Source: Granulicella sp. (lineage in GTDB: Bacteria > Acidobacteriota > Terriglobia > Terriglobales > Acidobacteriaceae). From it: 64,000 bases of DNA. The notes beneath the pieces were generated by a model. That model had not been told where the DNA came from. It saw only the letters and a program-made list of their open reading frames with translations, and ran no database searches. Shown here piece after piece: positions 33,924 through 43,116 of this stretch (positions within the stretch are counted from its first letter, which is position 1; each line of letters starts with the position of its first letter). The stretch is from assembly GCA_025408425.1 (NCBI GenBank), contig JANXYX010000052.1:1-64000 (forward strand). Reading direction: 5' to 3'. The position numbers were made by a program, and so were the translations under genes.

Positions 33924-36539
33924 TTATTGGGGCGTAAGGGTGAGGGTGTGAGTGGTGGCGGACTGGACGGCGGTGGGGGTGTAGGGAAGGGTGAAGGTGG
34001 TGTTGTTATACCAGGCGGACCAGTGGTCCAGGAACGAGGGGCTGATGGGGTTGCCGGACTGGCCGAGGACGAGGTTGAGGGTGGAGTGATCGAGGTCGGA
34101 GAGGTCGGCGGTGAAGCGTTCCGATGGGCCGAGGGTACGGCTTATTTGCTTGACGGTGGTGGTATCGCCGCTGATGGGGTGTGAGCCTGTGCCGGTGGGG
34201 ATGCCGATGACGCTGCCGATGAGGGGGGAGATGGCGACGATCGGGTGCTCAATGTCGATGCGATTGGTGTTGCCGTAGGCCCATTTGGTGAGGTCGGTGG
34301 GGGCACGTTCTTCGAGGAGCGCTTTGTCGACGGCGGCGGCGAGCAGGTCGTTCCAGTTGGAGTTGCGGTTGGGGAGCCAGCGGGCGGGGGTGTGGATGAT
34401 GATCTGTTCTTCGGCGTAGGTTTTTTCGCCCCAGTTATAGAGCTGCCAGGCGGGGCCGAGTTTGGGAATGAGGATCATGGGCCAGAGGGCAGCACGGGCG
34501 GCGTCGACGATGGCGGGGGCGGGGCTGTTGGCGTCGACGTTTCCGTTCCAGTTGCGGAGGATGTCGGCGGCCTGGCGGAGGCGATTGGGGTTGGAGGTGG
34601 TGTGGGGCCCGGCGTGGTCGATGGCGTAGGCGAGGCGCTGGGCGATGACGTGATCTACGTCGGAGTAGACGTCGGTCTGGAGCTTGAGCATGTCGGCTGG
34701 AGTGAGTCGCTGGCCTGGGGTGAGGACCTTCCAGATGCGCTCGTTACGGTAGGGGGCAGCCCAGTCGAGGGTGATGGGGAAGGGATAGCCGTCTGTGGTG
34801 ACGCGGGCGTTGGCGGTGGCGAGAACGCCGCCGACAGGGTCGAGGACCTGCGGGAGTTGGTCGAATGGGATGTAGCCGGACCAGTCACGGGTGGGGTCGA
34901 GGGCGTCGGTGGGGATGGGGCTGAGGAGGCTGGGCACGATGACGCCACCACGCAGGGGGATCTTGCCGACGGCGTGATAGCCGATGTGGCCCTGATCATC
35001 GGCGTAGACCATGTTTTGCGATGGGCCTCCCCAGGTGGAGAAGGCGGCGCAGAGGCTGGGCCAGTCGTTGGCGCTGTTGACGGCGAGGAAGGGCTCGTTG
35101 ATGTTGGCGGGGTCGTAGATGGTCCAGCGGAGGGAGAGGATGCGGTGGTCAGGATTGGTGGGTGCTGTTCTGAGGAGGTTGGAGATGATGGGCGTGGGTG
35201 AGTTTCCGTGCTGGGTGGTGGCGACGTCGAGGGTAACATCGCGGCCTCCGCGGACGTGGATGATTTCCGTCTGGTGGAGGATGGGGTGCCAGGCGCCATC
35301 GGGGGACTGGAATTCGCCAGCATTGGCGGGTCCGCGGGTGTGCTCGACGTAGATGTCCTGGACGTCTGCGCCGAGGTTGGTAAAGCCCCAGGCGATGTGA
35401 TCGTTGTGGCCGACGATGATGAAGGGTGCTCCGGGGAGGGCTATGCCGGCGACATGGAAAGGAGTACCGGAGGAGGTGGGGGACTGGAGATCCGTCTCGT
35501 ACCAGATGCCGGGGAGGCCGAAGCCGAGGTGCATGTCGTTGGAGAGGAGCGGCTTGCCGGAGGCGGTGTGGTCGCCGGAGACGACCCAGTTGTTTGAGCC
35601 GGCGGTGCATCCTTCGCAGGGGGTGGGGGAGCCTACCTGCGCCATGGTTTGGCGGAGGGCGAGGAGGGTCTGGGTAGAGGCGGGATGGGTGAGCCTGGTC
35701 TGGGACTCGTCGAGGGGGATGTCGGGGATGTTGAGTTGGGGGGCGGTGAGGTCGACGGGAGTCTGGGTGGGCGGGTGATCACGCCAGGAGCCTACGGGAT
35801 AGAGGTCAGCGAGGAGGGCTGGCGGGAGGCGGACGGTGATGGCTTCGCGGTTGAGCTTCTGGGGGAAGCTGTTGGTGAGGTCTTGATACATGACGAGGGC
35901 GACGAGGAGGGAGTCGCGGGGGGTCCAAGGGGCGGGGGCGAAGTGAAGGAGACGGAATTCGAGGGGGAGGTGGTCGCGCTGGGTGGCGATAGAGGCGTTG
36001 ACGCCACGGGAGTAGAGGTCGAGGTAGTGGAGTTGATCGGCAGGGAGGACGACGATGGCGCGGTCGGCGGCGGCGCGGAGTTGGAGGGTGCGCTGAGTGC
36101 GGTCGTGGAGGACGAGGCCTGAGCCGAGGATCTCGGCAAGCTGGCCGGAGGCGTGGCGGCGGAGGCTCTCCATCTGCCAGAGGCGGTCCTGCGCAGTGAT
36201 GTAACCCTGGGCGACGATGAGGTCGTCGAGGGAGGCGGCGCGGATGTGGGGGACGCCGTGGGCATCGCGCTGGACGGTGACGGGCGCAGAGAGGCCGGGA
36301 ATGGAGATGGAGCCATCCAGCTGGGGCAGGGAGTCGCGCATGACGTGGTGCGTCCAGATGCGGCCGGCGAAGAAGAGGAGGATGACGAGGAAGGCGGAGA
36401 TGATGAAGGCGATGCCGATGTTGCGCGGAAGGACGGAGGCGCGTGATTCGTCGGCGTCGGCGACCGCTGCGTCCTGGGCGAGAAGTTTGTGGCGGAGCAG
36501 GAGTTCTGAGTCGGGGGAGTTGGGATCTTGAGGCGTCAT
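33924..36539 (-). CDS. Penicillin acylase family protein (Ntn hydrolase)
   Basis: The 871-residue amidase is made as one chain and cut into two subunits by self-processing. A membrane anchor lies at about residues 40-60. The conserved N-terminal-nucleophile site is TAGSNNWVVSG, with Ser315 becoming the new N terminus of the large subunit. Family blocks VQRDAHGVPHIRA and SNDMHLGFGLPGIWYE support the call. Homologues hydrolyse amides such as acyl-homoserine lactones or beta-lactam side chains; the substrate here is unknown. It is a single gene, divergent from the DHH phosphoesterase gene. Confidence 0.93.
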   Translation of the reverse strand: MTPQDPNSPDSELLLRHKLLAQDAAVADADESRASVLPRNIGIAFIISAFLVILLFFAGRIWTHHVMRDSLPQLDGSISIPGLSAPVTVQRDAHGVPHIRAASLDDLIVAQGYITAQDRLWQMESLRRHASGQLAEILGSGLVLHDRTQRTLQLRAAADRAIVVLPADQLHYLDLYSRGVNASIATQRDHLPLEFRLLHFAPAPWTPRDSLLVALVMYQDLTNSFPQKLNREAITVRLPPALLADLYPVGSWRDHPPTQTPVDLTAPQLNIPDIPLDESQTRLTHPASTQTLLALRQTMAQVGSPTPCEGCTAGSNNWVVSGDHTASGKPLLSNDMHLGFGLPGIWYETDLQSPTSSGTPFHVAGIALPGAPFIIVGHNDHIAWGFTNLGADVQDIYVEHTRGPANAGEFQSPDGAWHPILHQTEIIHVRGGRDVTLDVATTQHGNSPTPIISNLLRTAPTNPDHRILSLRWTIYDPANINEPFLAVNSANDWPSLCAAFSTWGGPSQNMVYADDQGHIGYHAVGKIPLRGGVIVPSLLSPIPTDALDPTRDWSGYIPFDQLPQVLDPVGGVLATANARVTTDGYPFPITLDWAAPYRNERIWKVLTPGQRLTPADMLKLQTDVYSDVDHVIAQRLAYAIDHAGPHTTSNPNRLRQAADILRNWNGNVDANSPAPAIVDAARAALWPMILIPKLGPAWQLYNWGEKTYAEEQIIIHTPARWLPNRNSNWNDLLAAAVDKALLEERAPTDLTKWAYGNTNRIDIEHPIVAISPLIGSVIGIPTGTGSHPISGDTTTVKQISRTLGPSERFTADLSDLDHSTLNLVLGQSGNPISPSFLDHWSAWYNNTTFTLPYTPTAVQSATTHTLTLTPQ

Positions 36540-36644
36540 GTTCTAGGTGAAGTGTAAATCGAGCGTATGTCGATAAAGTTGCACTGGCTGGGGCAGTTTG
36601 GGGATGTCAGGGGCAAAAGGCTTGATAATTAGGGACGGCGGTGA

Positions 36645-37682
36645 TTGAAAGATCGCTATGGATTAGACGTTCGCGACCGAAATGGGGCGAAGGATTGGGA
36701 GTGTTGCTTGGATTGCAAGATCTTTTTTCACGATAAGTGTTTTGACGGGGTGTGCTCGGCTTCGCTGTTTACGCGGTTTCATCGCGAATGCGTGAAGACG
36801 GCTGATACGTATTCGTATCAGGGGCTGGTGCATCGGGCGGGTGCTCTTTTTGATGAAGGGGATTTTGGGGCGGGTGAGAATGCGATTGTGGACTTCAAGT
36901 ACTCGGCTTCGCCCAAGGTGACGTGGTGGTTCGATCATCATTTGAGCGCGTTCCTGACTGCTGAGGACCAGGCGGATTTTGAGCGGGGGCAGGCGGATGG
37001 CTCGCAGGTGATGCGGAAGTTTTACGACGCGAACTATACGTCATGCACGGGATTGATCGCGGATATTGCGCGGGAGAAGTTTGGATTTGATGTGGGACCG
37101 CTGAAAGAGCTGATCTACTGGGCGAACATTGTGGACGGGGCCAAGTACGAGAGTGCGAAGGCTGCGGTGGAGATGGCTGAGCCAGCGATGAAGCTGACAA
37201 TGGCGATTGAGAGTTCTTCTGATTCTTCGCTGGTGCTGAAGCTGATTCCGCTGCTGACGGAGATGAGCTTGCAGGAGGTGCTGGATCAGGGGTTTGTGCA
37301 GGATTTGCTGGGGCCACTAATGGAGCGGCACTGGGCAGCGCTGGAGCTGATTCGGGAGAGGTCTGCCGTGGATCGTGGCGTGATTACGTTTGATATTACG
37401 GACCAGCCTACGGAGGGATACAGCAAATTTATTCCTTACTATCTGCATCCTTCGGCTACCTACAATGTGGGGTTGAGTAAGTCGAGTTTTCGGGTAAAGG
37501 TTTCAGTGGGGACGAATCCGTGGACGAAGAAGCCTGCGGAGGAGTTAGTGAATCTGGCGGCGATTTGTGAACGGTATGGAGGCGGGGGGCATGCCCGAGT
37601 GGGGGCGATCAGCTTTCCTCCGGATCAGGAGGAGGCTGCGCGTAAGGCCGTTGGGGAGATCGTGGCGGAGTTGGCGGGGTAG
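36645..37682 (+). CDS. DHH-family phosphoesterase
   Basis: This protein of up to 345 residues has the DHH phosphoesterase layout. The N-terminal metal motif is FFHDKCFDGVCSASLF, the DHH motif itself is WWFDHHLSAF, and the C-terminal DHHA1-type motif is YGGGGHARVGAISF. Members cleave nanoRNA, cyclic dinucleotides or pyrophosphate-like substrates; the branch is not clear. The ORF has no ATG at its start: TTG 36645 is the first option and TTG 36708, which follows GGGAG by six bases, is the better-supported one. It ends at a convergent terminator shared with rseP. Confidence 0.82.
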   Translation: MKDRYGLDVRDRNGAKDWECCLDCKIFFHDKCFDGVCSASLFTRFHRECVKTADTYSYQGLVHRAGALFDEGDFGAGENAIVDFKYSASPKVTWWFDHHLSAFLTAEDQADFERGQADGSQVMRKFYDANYTSCTGLIADIAREKFGFDVGPLKELIYWANIVDGAKYESAKAAVEMAEPAMKLTMAIESSSDSSLVLKLIPLLTEMSLQEVLDQGFVQDLLGPLMERHWAALELIRERSAVDRGVITFDITDQPTEGYSKFIPYYLHPSATYNVGLSKSSFRVKVSVGTNPWTKKPAEELVNLAAICERYGGGGHARVGAISFPPDQEEAARKAVGEIVAELAG

Positions 37683-37711
37683 TCATCGGGTCAGCGATCA
37701 GCGAGACGAAA

Positions 37712-37761
37712 AAAGAACGGTCAGCAGATGACGAGGGATTCGTCGCTGCTGACCGTTCTTT
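37712..37761. terminator. Bidirectional terminator, convergent genes
   Basis: AAAGAACGGTCAGCAG (37712-37727) is exactly complementary to CTGCTGACCGTTCTTT (37746-37761), with further inner pairing GACGA/TCGTC. It lies between the DHH gene and rseP. Confidence 0.92.
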
Positions 37762-37800
37762 GTTCTAAGTTGCTGACCACCACTTCCGGGTGGCTTGCAG

Positions 37801-39150
37801 TCAGGGTTTGAGCTTGCTGAAGAGGCCTAGTTTGGTTACGTCGTTGAAGATGACGAAGGCAGCGAAGCATAGCAGGCAGACGAAGGCGACCTGGTAGACG
37901 CGCTCTTTGAACTGCTGGTTGATGTCGCGGCGGAAGAGGCTCTCGATGAGGAGGAAGAGGATCATGCCGCCGTCGAGGATGGGGATGGGGAGCAGGTTGA
38001 AGATACCGAGGTTGATGGATATTCCGGCCATCAGTTCGATGATGTGGTTCCAACCGGGCATCTGTATGGCTTCGTGGACCTGCTGGCCGATACCGATGGG
38101 GCCGCTGAGCATCTTGACCGAGACATGACGAGTGAACATGCCGGCAAGTACGTCGCGGATGAGGAGGGAGTTCTTCTTGAAGAAGGTCCATGACTCGGTG
38201 AGGGCTGCGCCGACGGGGAGTTTCTCGACGATGACGGGAACTGGTGCGGGCGCGAAGCCGATGCGGTAGGCCTTGGTGCCGTCGCCGGAGTCGGAGAGCT
38301 CTGGGGTGAGGGCGATGGGAAGAGTCTGGCCGTTGCGGAGGATGCGGAGGTCTGCGGGTTTGCCAGCCTGATCCTGAAGGTAGTCGAGGAGAGCGCCGAC
38401 GGAGTGGAGTGTGACGCCGTCGATGGAGGCGATGACGTCGTTGGCCTGAAGTCCGGCGCGCTGGGCTGGGGTAGAGTCGACGACCCGGAGGATCTTGATG
38501 GGCTCAGCCTGCATGCGCGGGATGATGCCAAGGGAGTCGAGGGTGAACTTGTCCGGTGAGTCCTTGGAAGCGATGAAGAGAGTGCTGTCAGTGCGCTGAC
38601 CGTCGTGGATGAAGGAGAAAGGGACGGTGTGATTCAGGTTGAGCACCGAATGGATGGCGATCTCTTCCCACTTGGGGTTTTCGATGCTGTCGAAGTGGAC
38701 GACCGTGTCACCGGGGTGGACGCCTGTTTTTGCGGCGGCGGTAGCTGGTGAGACGTAGTCGACGACGGCGGGTCCGGCGAGATACTCCTGCTTCTCGAAG
38801 TGCACCGTGTACATGGCTGCAACTAGTGCAATGGCGAGGATGAAGTTAGCAAAGGGGCCTGCGAGTGCGACGCAGATACGCTGCCAGCGGGGATGAGCGT
38901 TGAACTCGCCGGGGTCGCCTGAGGGGGCTTCGCCGGGATTGTCGCCAGCCATTTTGACGTATCCGCCAAGGGGGAGGACCGAGATTCGGTAGTCGGTGTC
39001 GCCGCGCTTGATGCCGAAGAGACGCTTGCCGAAGCCGATCGAGAAGACTTCTACACGGATGCCGCATAGTTTGGCGACCGCGAAGTGCCCGAACTCATGG
39101 ACAAGGACCATGATTCCAAGGACGATAGCAAGCTGAAGGACGGTTGACAT
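37801..39150 (-). CDS. rseP: Site-2 intramembrane metalloprotease RseP
   Basis: This inner-membrane zinc protease cleaves anti-sigma factors and signal-peptide remnants. The metal-binding motif HEFGH (residues 18-22) lies in the first membrane helix. Two PDZ domains (about 120-195 and 205-285) follow, and the C-terminal membrane part carries the LNLLPIPILDGG motif (here FNLLPIPILDGGMI). The 449-residue length is standard. It is the last gene of the minus-strand uppS-cdsA-dxr-rseP group, 19 bp after dxr. Confidence 0.96.
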   Translation of the reverse strand: MSTVLQLAIVLGIMVLVHEFGHFAVAKLCGIRVEVFSIGFGKRLFGIKRGDTDYRISVLPLGGYVKMAGDNPGEAPSGDPGEFNAHPRWQRICVALAGPFANFILAIALVAAMYTVHFEKQEYLAGPAVVDYVSPATAAAKTGVHPGDTVVHFDSIENPKWEEIAIHSVLNLNHTVPFSFIHDGQRTDSTLFIASKDSPDKFTLDSLGIIPRMQAEPIKILRVVDSTPAQRAGLQANDVIASIDGVTLHSVGALLDYLQDQAGKPADLRILRNGQTLPIALTPELSDSGDGTKAYRIGFAPAPVPVIVEKLPVGAALTESWTFFKKNSLLIRDVLAGMFTRHVSVKMLSGPIGIGQQVHEAIQMPGWNHIIELMAGISINLGIFNLLPIPILDGGMILFLLIESLFRRDINQQFKERVYQVAFVCLLCFAAFVIFNDVTKLGLFSKLKP

Positions 39151-39169
39151 AGGGAGAGTAAGAACCTCG

Positions 39170-40375
39170 TTACTTTGACTTAGCGAATTGGACAGGAGAG
39201 CCGATGTGATTGGCTATAACGCTTTGAGCGCATTCGCGGGCGTGAGCATCTGCTTCGAGCACCTCTTGAATAGACGCGGGATGGCGGGTTTGAGTTAGCT
39301 CGAGCACCTTTTCGATTGTACGTGGGATGCCGAGAAAAGGGATATTTCCGGCCAGGAAGGAGGCTACGGCGATCTCGTCGGCTGCGTTGAGAGCGATGCA
39401 GGCGGTTCCGCCGGTGGCTGCGGCCTCGTAGGCGAGGCGAAGGCAGGGGAAGCGGTCGAGATCGGGTGGGGCGAAGTCCAATTGGCTCAAAGTGGCGAGG
39501 TCGAAGGTGAGATCGATTTTGCCTTCCACGGGCACTCGTTCGGGGTAGGCGAGGGCGTAGAGGATGGGGAGGCGCATGTCGGTGACGGAGATTTGCGCGA
39601 GGATGCTGCCGTCGACGAACTCGACGAGGGAGTGGACGGTGGACTGGGGGTGGATGGTGACGCGGACCTGCGCGGGGGGCAGGTCGAAGAGGCGGCAGGC
39701 TTCGATGACCTCGAAGCCTTTGTTCATCATAGTGGCGGAGTCGATGGTGATGCGCTGACCCATGACCCAGGTGGGGTGCTTAAGGGCCTGGGCGGGAGTG
39801 ATGGATTCGAAGTCGGCGGCGGGGGTGTTGCGGAAGGGGCCACCGGAGGCGGTGAGCCAGATCTGCTTGACCTCGGCGGGGGTGCCGCCGCGCATGGCCT
39901 GGTGGACGGCGTTGTGCTCGGAGTCGATGGGGAGGAGGGCTACGTTGTGCTTTTTGGCGGCGGCGATGATGAGTTCGCCTGCGGCTACGAGGCACTCCTT
40001 GTTGGCTAGACCGATGGTCTTTCCGGCGCATACAGCCGCGTAGGTGGCTTCGAGACCGGCTACGCCGACGATGGCGGAGACGACGAAGTTGACCTCAGGG
40101 AGGGTCGCGACGTGGATGCTGCCAGCGGTTCCGGAGACGACTTCAATGCCGGTGATGCCGGCATCGAAGAGGCGGGAGGAGAGCTCGGCGGCTAGCTGCT
40201 CGGTGGCGATGGAGATGACTTTGGGGCGCCAGCGCTGGCACTGGGCGAAGGCGGCGGCGATGTTGCTGCCAGCGGCGAGGGAGACGACTTGGTAGCGGTC
40301 GGGAAAAGACTCGCAGATGGAGAGAGTGGAGTTGCCGATGGAGCCGGTAGAGCCTAGTATGGCTAGCTTTTTCAT
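39170..40375 (-). CDS. dxr: 1-deoxy-D-xylulose-5-phosphate reductoisomerase
   Basis: This second enzyme of the MEP isoprenoid pathway turns DXP into MEP with NADPH. The 401 residues start with the NADPH loop LGSTGSIGNSTLSI and contain the substrate and metal motifs IDSEHNAV, TASGGPFRNTP and DSATMMNKGFEVIEA. Its products feed the neighbouring uppS and, further off, ispA. It starts 15 bp after the stop of the GIY-YIG gene. Confidence 0.97.
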   Translation of the reverse strand: MKKLAILGSTGSIGNSTLSICESFPDRYQVVSLAAGSNIAAAFAQCQRWRPKVISIATEQLAAELSSRLFDAGITGIEVVSGTAGSIHVATLPEVNFVVSAIVGVAGLEATYAAVCAGKTIGLANKECLVAAGELIIAAAKKHNVALLPIDSEHNAVHQAMRGGTPAEVKQIWLTASGGPFRNTPAADFESITPAQALKHPTWVMGQRITIDSATMMNKGFEVIEACRLFDLPPAQVRVTIHPQSTVHSLVEFVDGSILAQISVTDMRLPILYALAYPERVPVEGKIDLTFDLATLSQLDFAPPDLDRFPCLRLAYEAAATGGTACIALNAADEIAVASFLAGNIPFLGIPRTIEKVLELTQTRHPASIQEVLEADAHARECAQSVIANHIGSPVQFAKSK

Positions 40376-40390
40376 GCGGATACTATTTTC

Positions 40391-40750
40391 TCAGATTGAG
40401 GATATCTTCAGCACGTCTGACGTACCAGGCTGGTCGGCGATGTTTTGTTGGGGATGGAGCATTTGCCAGCCGTGTTGTGCCGCCAGGTCTTTGAAGTTGG
40501 GGTTTAGCTGGGTGATCAGGGCTAGCTTCTTAGCTCGGGTCCAGCCTTTGATTTCTTTTTCGCGGGCTATGGCGGAGCGGATGTCGGTGAAGCGTTCGTG
40601 GTGAAGGAGGAGGGTGCAGCCGTATTTGCTTGCGAAGCCTGACTTGATGCCGGTTCTGTGTTGGAGGAGGCGTTGGTCGAAGTTGCTGGTGACGCCGGTG
40701 TAAAGGGTTCCGGTGGTGCTGCCGAGGATGTAGACGTGTCCTTCGGGCAT
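40391..40750 (-). CDS. GIY-YIG nuclease family protein
   Basis: The 119-residue protein has the GIY-YIG motif in VYILGSTTGTLYTGVTS, followed by the conserved R (FDQRLLQH) and the Glu of REKEIKGWTRAKK. Small stand-alone members are common and their biological role is mostly unknown. It stands between cdsA and dxr, genes that are usually adjacent, and its stop is 15 bp before dxr. It may be an insertion into that operon; the repeat-rich 275 bp upstream support disturbance here. Confidence 0.9.
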   Translation of the reverse strand: MPEGHVYILGSTTGTLYTGVTSNFDQRLLQHRTGIKSGFASKYGCTLLLHHERFTDIRSAIAREKEIKGWTRAKKLALITQLNPNFKDLAAQHGWQMLHPQQNIADQPGTSDVLKISSI

Positions 40751-40824
40751 GGGTGGCTCTTTCGAGGGTGGGTTGAGGTTCGTGGGTGAAAGGTGCTAGC
40801 GGTTTGGGTGACCGCGAGTCTATC

Positions 40825-40860
40825 GGGGTCCTTCGCTTTGCTCAGGATGACGGCAAGAAC
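40825..40860. repeat. Short intergenic repeat (family C-like), copy 4
   Basis: GGGGTCCTTCGCTTTGCTCA is followed by GGATGACGGCAAGAAC. The ATCCTTCG-like arm and GGATGAC end resemble the repeats after nnr, tsaE and the EF-G-like gene, and it runs straight into a tandem array. Confidence 0.5.
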
Positions 40861-40983
40861 AGGCAACTGCAAGAACAGGCAACGGCAAGAACAGGCAACT
40901 GCAAGAACGAGTAACGGCAAGAGCGAGAACGGCAAGAACGAGCAACGGCAAGAACGAGCAATGGCAAGAGCGAGAACGGTCAA
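40852..40983. repeat. Tandem array of ~16-bp units
   Basis: About eight degenerate head-to-tail units of the form GCAAGAACAGGCAACG, drifting to GCAAGAACGAGCAACG and GCAAGAGCGAGAACG, fill the gap between the GIY-YIG start and the cdsA stop. There are no spacers. Confidence 0.85.
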
Positions 40984-41025
40984 CATCCACAACAGCGACG
41001 GAAAAACGGGCTACGGCAGGGGCGA

Positions 41026-41889
41026 TTAGAAGCGGCCGAGGCCGAGGTAGTCCTTGAGGAGGAGGACGTACCAGAGGACGGGGGTGGCGAGGAGGAGGGC
41101 GTCGATCCGGTCGAGGATGCCTCCGTGGCCGGGGATCATGTTTCCGGAGTCTTTGACGCCTGCGCCGCGTTTGATGGCGGACTCGAGGAGGTCGCCGATC
41201 TGGGCGGCGATGTTGAGGATGACGGCGAGGAGGAGGGACTGCCAGACGGGCTCCGAGATGTGGAGCATGGTGTTGCCGTGGGCGGAGAGCTGGTCGCTAA
41301 CGAGGATGACCAGGCCAGCGCAGAGGACACTGCCGACGACGGAAGCGATGCTGCCTTCCCATGTCTTGTTAGGGCTGAGGCGGGGGGCGAGCTTGCGTTT
41401 GCCGAATTTTTTGCCGATGTAGAGAGCGGCGATGTCACCGGACCAGACGCAGACCATGAGGAAGAGGACGAGGGCAGGACCGTCTTCCTGCTTCCAGAGG
41501 AGCGGGATGAGGGTGAGAGGGTAGGCGATGTAGATAAGACCGAAGAGTCCCTCGGCGGTGTCGGGCAGGACGTGGTGGAGGGGAATCCGGAAGCCGTTCC
41601 AGGCGAAGAGGACGACGGTGATGGCACTGAGAACGGGGAGTTGCGCTTCGAGGGGCCAGTTGGGCAGGGTGGTGACGAAGAGCAGAGCGGTGCCCGCGGC
41701 CATCCACCAAAGGGGAACGCGACTGGCATCGGAGGGGGTGCGGGTGTTCTTGTTGGCGAGTTGGAGGTACTCGTAGACAGCGAGTTCCGCGACGATGGCG
41801 GCGAAGAGGGTAATCATCCAGAGCTGGCCGAAGAAGATGAGGGCGAAGACAGCGGCGATGAGGATGACGGCAGAGAGGATACGTTTCAT
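41026..41889 (-). CDS. cdsA: Phosphatidate cytidylyltransferase
   Basis: This integral membrane enzyme makes CDP-diacylglycerol from phosphatidate and CTP. The 287 residues hold several hydrophobic helices and the signature SPNKTWEGSIASVVGSVL...KDSGNMIPGHGGILDRIDALL near the C terminus. It lies 130 bp after uppS in the same direction, the widespread uppS-cdsA-dxr-rseP order. Confidence 0.96.
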   Translation of the reverse strand: MKRILSAVILIAAVFALIFFGQLWMITLFAAIVAELAVYEYLQLANKNTRTPSDASRVPLWWMAAGTALLFVTTLPNWPLEAQLPVLSAITVVLFAWNGFRIPLHHVLPDTAEGLFGLIYIAYPLTLIPLLWKQEDGPALVLFLMVCVWSGDIAALYIGKKFGKRKLAPRLSPNKTWEGSIASVVGSVLCAGLVILVSDQLSAHGNTMLHISEPVWQSLLLAVILNIAAQIGDLLESAIKRGAGVKDSGNMIPGHGGILDRIDALLLATPVLWYVLLLKDYLGLGRF

Positions 41890-42019
41890 AGGTCGAGGGT
41901 GAGCCTCGCATCAGAATACATGGATGCGAGGGGGTTCGCCGCCTAGTGTGATGTTGACACCGCTGCTGGGTGGATCAGTCGGAACTGTATTGATGAGGAT
42001 GAGATTGCGCGCTGGAGGA

Positions 42020-42970
42020 TCAGCGGCGGGAGAGCTCGGTGGCGATGGCTGCCGCGACTTCGTCGGCGGGCTGGAGCTTGTCGAGGTCTTCGTCGGTGAT
42101 GCTGTCGGTGAGCCCGCCGAAGCGGCGTTCGCGCTGCTGGTAGTCGGCGATGGCTTCGAGGAGATGGATGCCGCGGAAGTCGGGCCAGAGGCGGTCGGTG
42201 ACAAGGAACTCGGAGTAGGCGATCTGCCAGAGGAGGAAGTTGGAGATGCGCTGCTCGCCGGATGTTCGGATGACGAGATCGGGGTCCGGCATGTGGCCGG
42301 TGTAGAGGGCTCGGCTAATGTCGGGCTCGTCGAGTGCGTCGAGGGCGCCGGCACCGAGGAGGTCTTCGACGGAGCATCCGCGGGTGTGTGCCTCGGCGGT
42401 GAGATTGGTGAGGATCTTACGGACGGCATCGACGATCTCAGAGCGGGCGCCGTAGTTGAGGGCAAGAGTGAGGGTGGTGCCGGTGTTCTTGGCGGTCGCC
42501 TCGGAGGCCCACTGCATGGTGTCCTGAACTTCGGTTGGGAGCTCGTGGATGCGACCGATATAGGCCATGCGGACGTTGTTGTCGTTCATGCGCTTGACGT
42601 TGCCGATGAGGTAGTTCTTGAGGAGTTTCATCAAGAAGTTGACCTCTGGTTTGGGCCGGCGGAGGTTGTTCTCCAGCGAGAAGGCGTAGAGGGTGAGCCA
42701 AGGGAGATCGATGCGGGATGCTGTTTCTACTACGAACTGGACGGATTCGGCACCCTGCTGGTGACCGAGGAAGCGCTTGAGGGCGCGCTTTCCAGCCCAG
42801 CGCCCATTGCCGTCCATGATGATGGCGACGTGCTGGGGAATTTTGTTTGGGTCGAGCTGCCGGTAGACACTCTGCTCTTCGGGAGAGAGTTCATGAACGC
42901 GGCTAGTATTGGATGCGCTCAAAGCAACCTCGCAAACATTGACGCTAGCACACCAAGATGGGGTGTGCAA
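42020..42970 (-). CDS. uppS: Undecaprenyl (di-trans,poly-cis) diphosphate synthase
   Basis: It builds the C55 lipid carrier for peptidoglycan and O-antigen. The cis-prenyltransferase motif HVAIIMDGNGRWA (catalytic Asp) and the downstream DLVIRTSGEQRISNFLLWQIAYSE are complete. From ATG 42970 the protein is 316 residues, with an N-terminal extension. TTG 42925, which follows GAGG by about six bases, would give a length closer to the ~250-residue norm, so the start is open. It heads the uppS-cdsA operon. Confidence 0.95.
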   Translation of the reverse strand: MHTPSWCASVNVCEVALSASNTSRVHELSPEEQSVYRQLDPNKIPQHVAIIMDGNGRWAGKRALKRFLGHQQGAESVQFVVETASRIDLPWLTLYAFSLENNLRRPKPEVNFLMKLLKNYLIGNVKRMNDNNVRMAYIGRIHELPTEVQDTMQWASEATAKNTGTTLTLALNYGARSEIVDAVRKILTNLTAEAHTRGCSVEDLLGAGALDALDEPDISRALYTGHMPDPDLVIRTSGEQRISNFLLWQIAYSEFLVTDRLWPDFRGIHLLEAIADYQQRERRFGGLTDSITDEDLDKLQPADEVAAAIATELSRR

Positions 42971-43116
42971 TGAATGCGCAGAAGCAGCCGGCCTAGAAGG
43001 GGAATGAGGCGCCGGGAAGGGTGGGGAAAAGAGGAGGTGCGAGAGAGCGCCACAGTGATGCGGCGGCGCTCCCTCGCGAGGAAAGGAGGCGACTTAGCGT
43101 GTAGTACCTGGCTGCG

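Noticed and set aside
40852..40983. CRISPR-like direct repeats
   Set aside because: Units are ~16 bp, degenerate and head to tail with no spacers, and no cas genes are present.
43041..43074. GAGCGCC/GGCGCTC hairpin after the HTH gene as a terminator
   Set aside because: The stem is only 7 bp with a 13-base loop and no T-run, so I could not support it.
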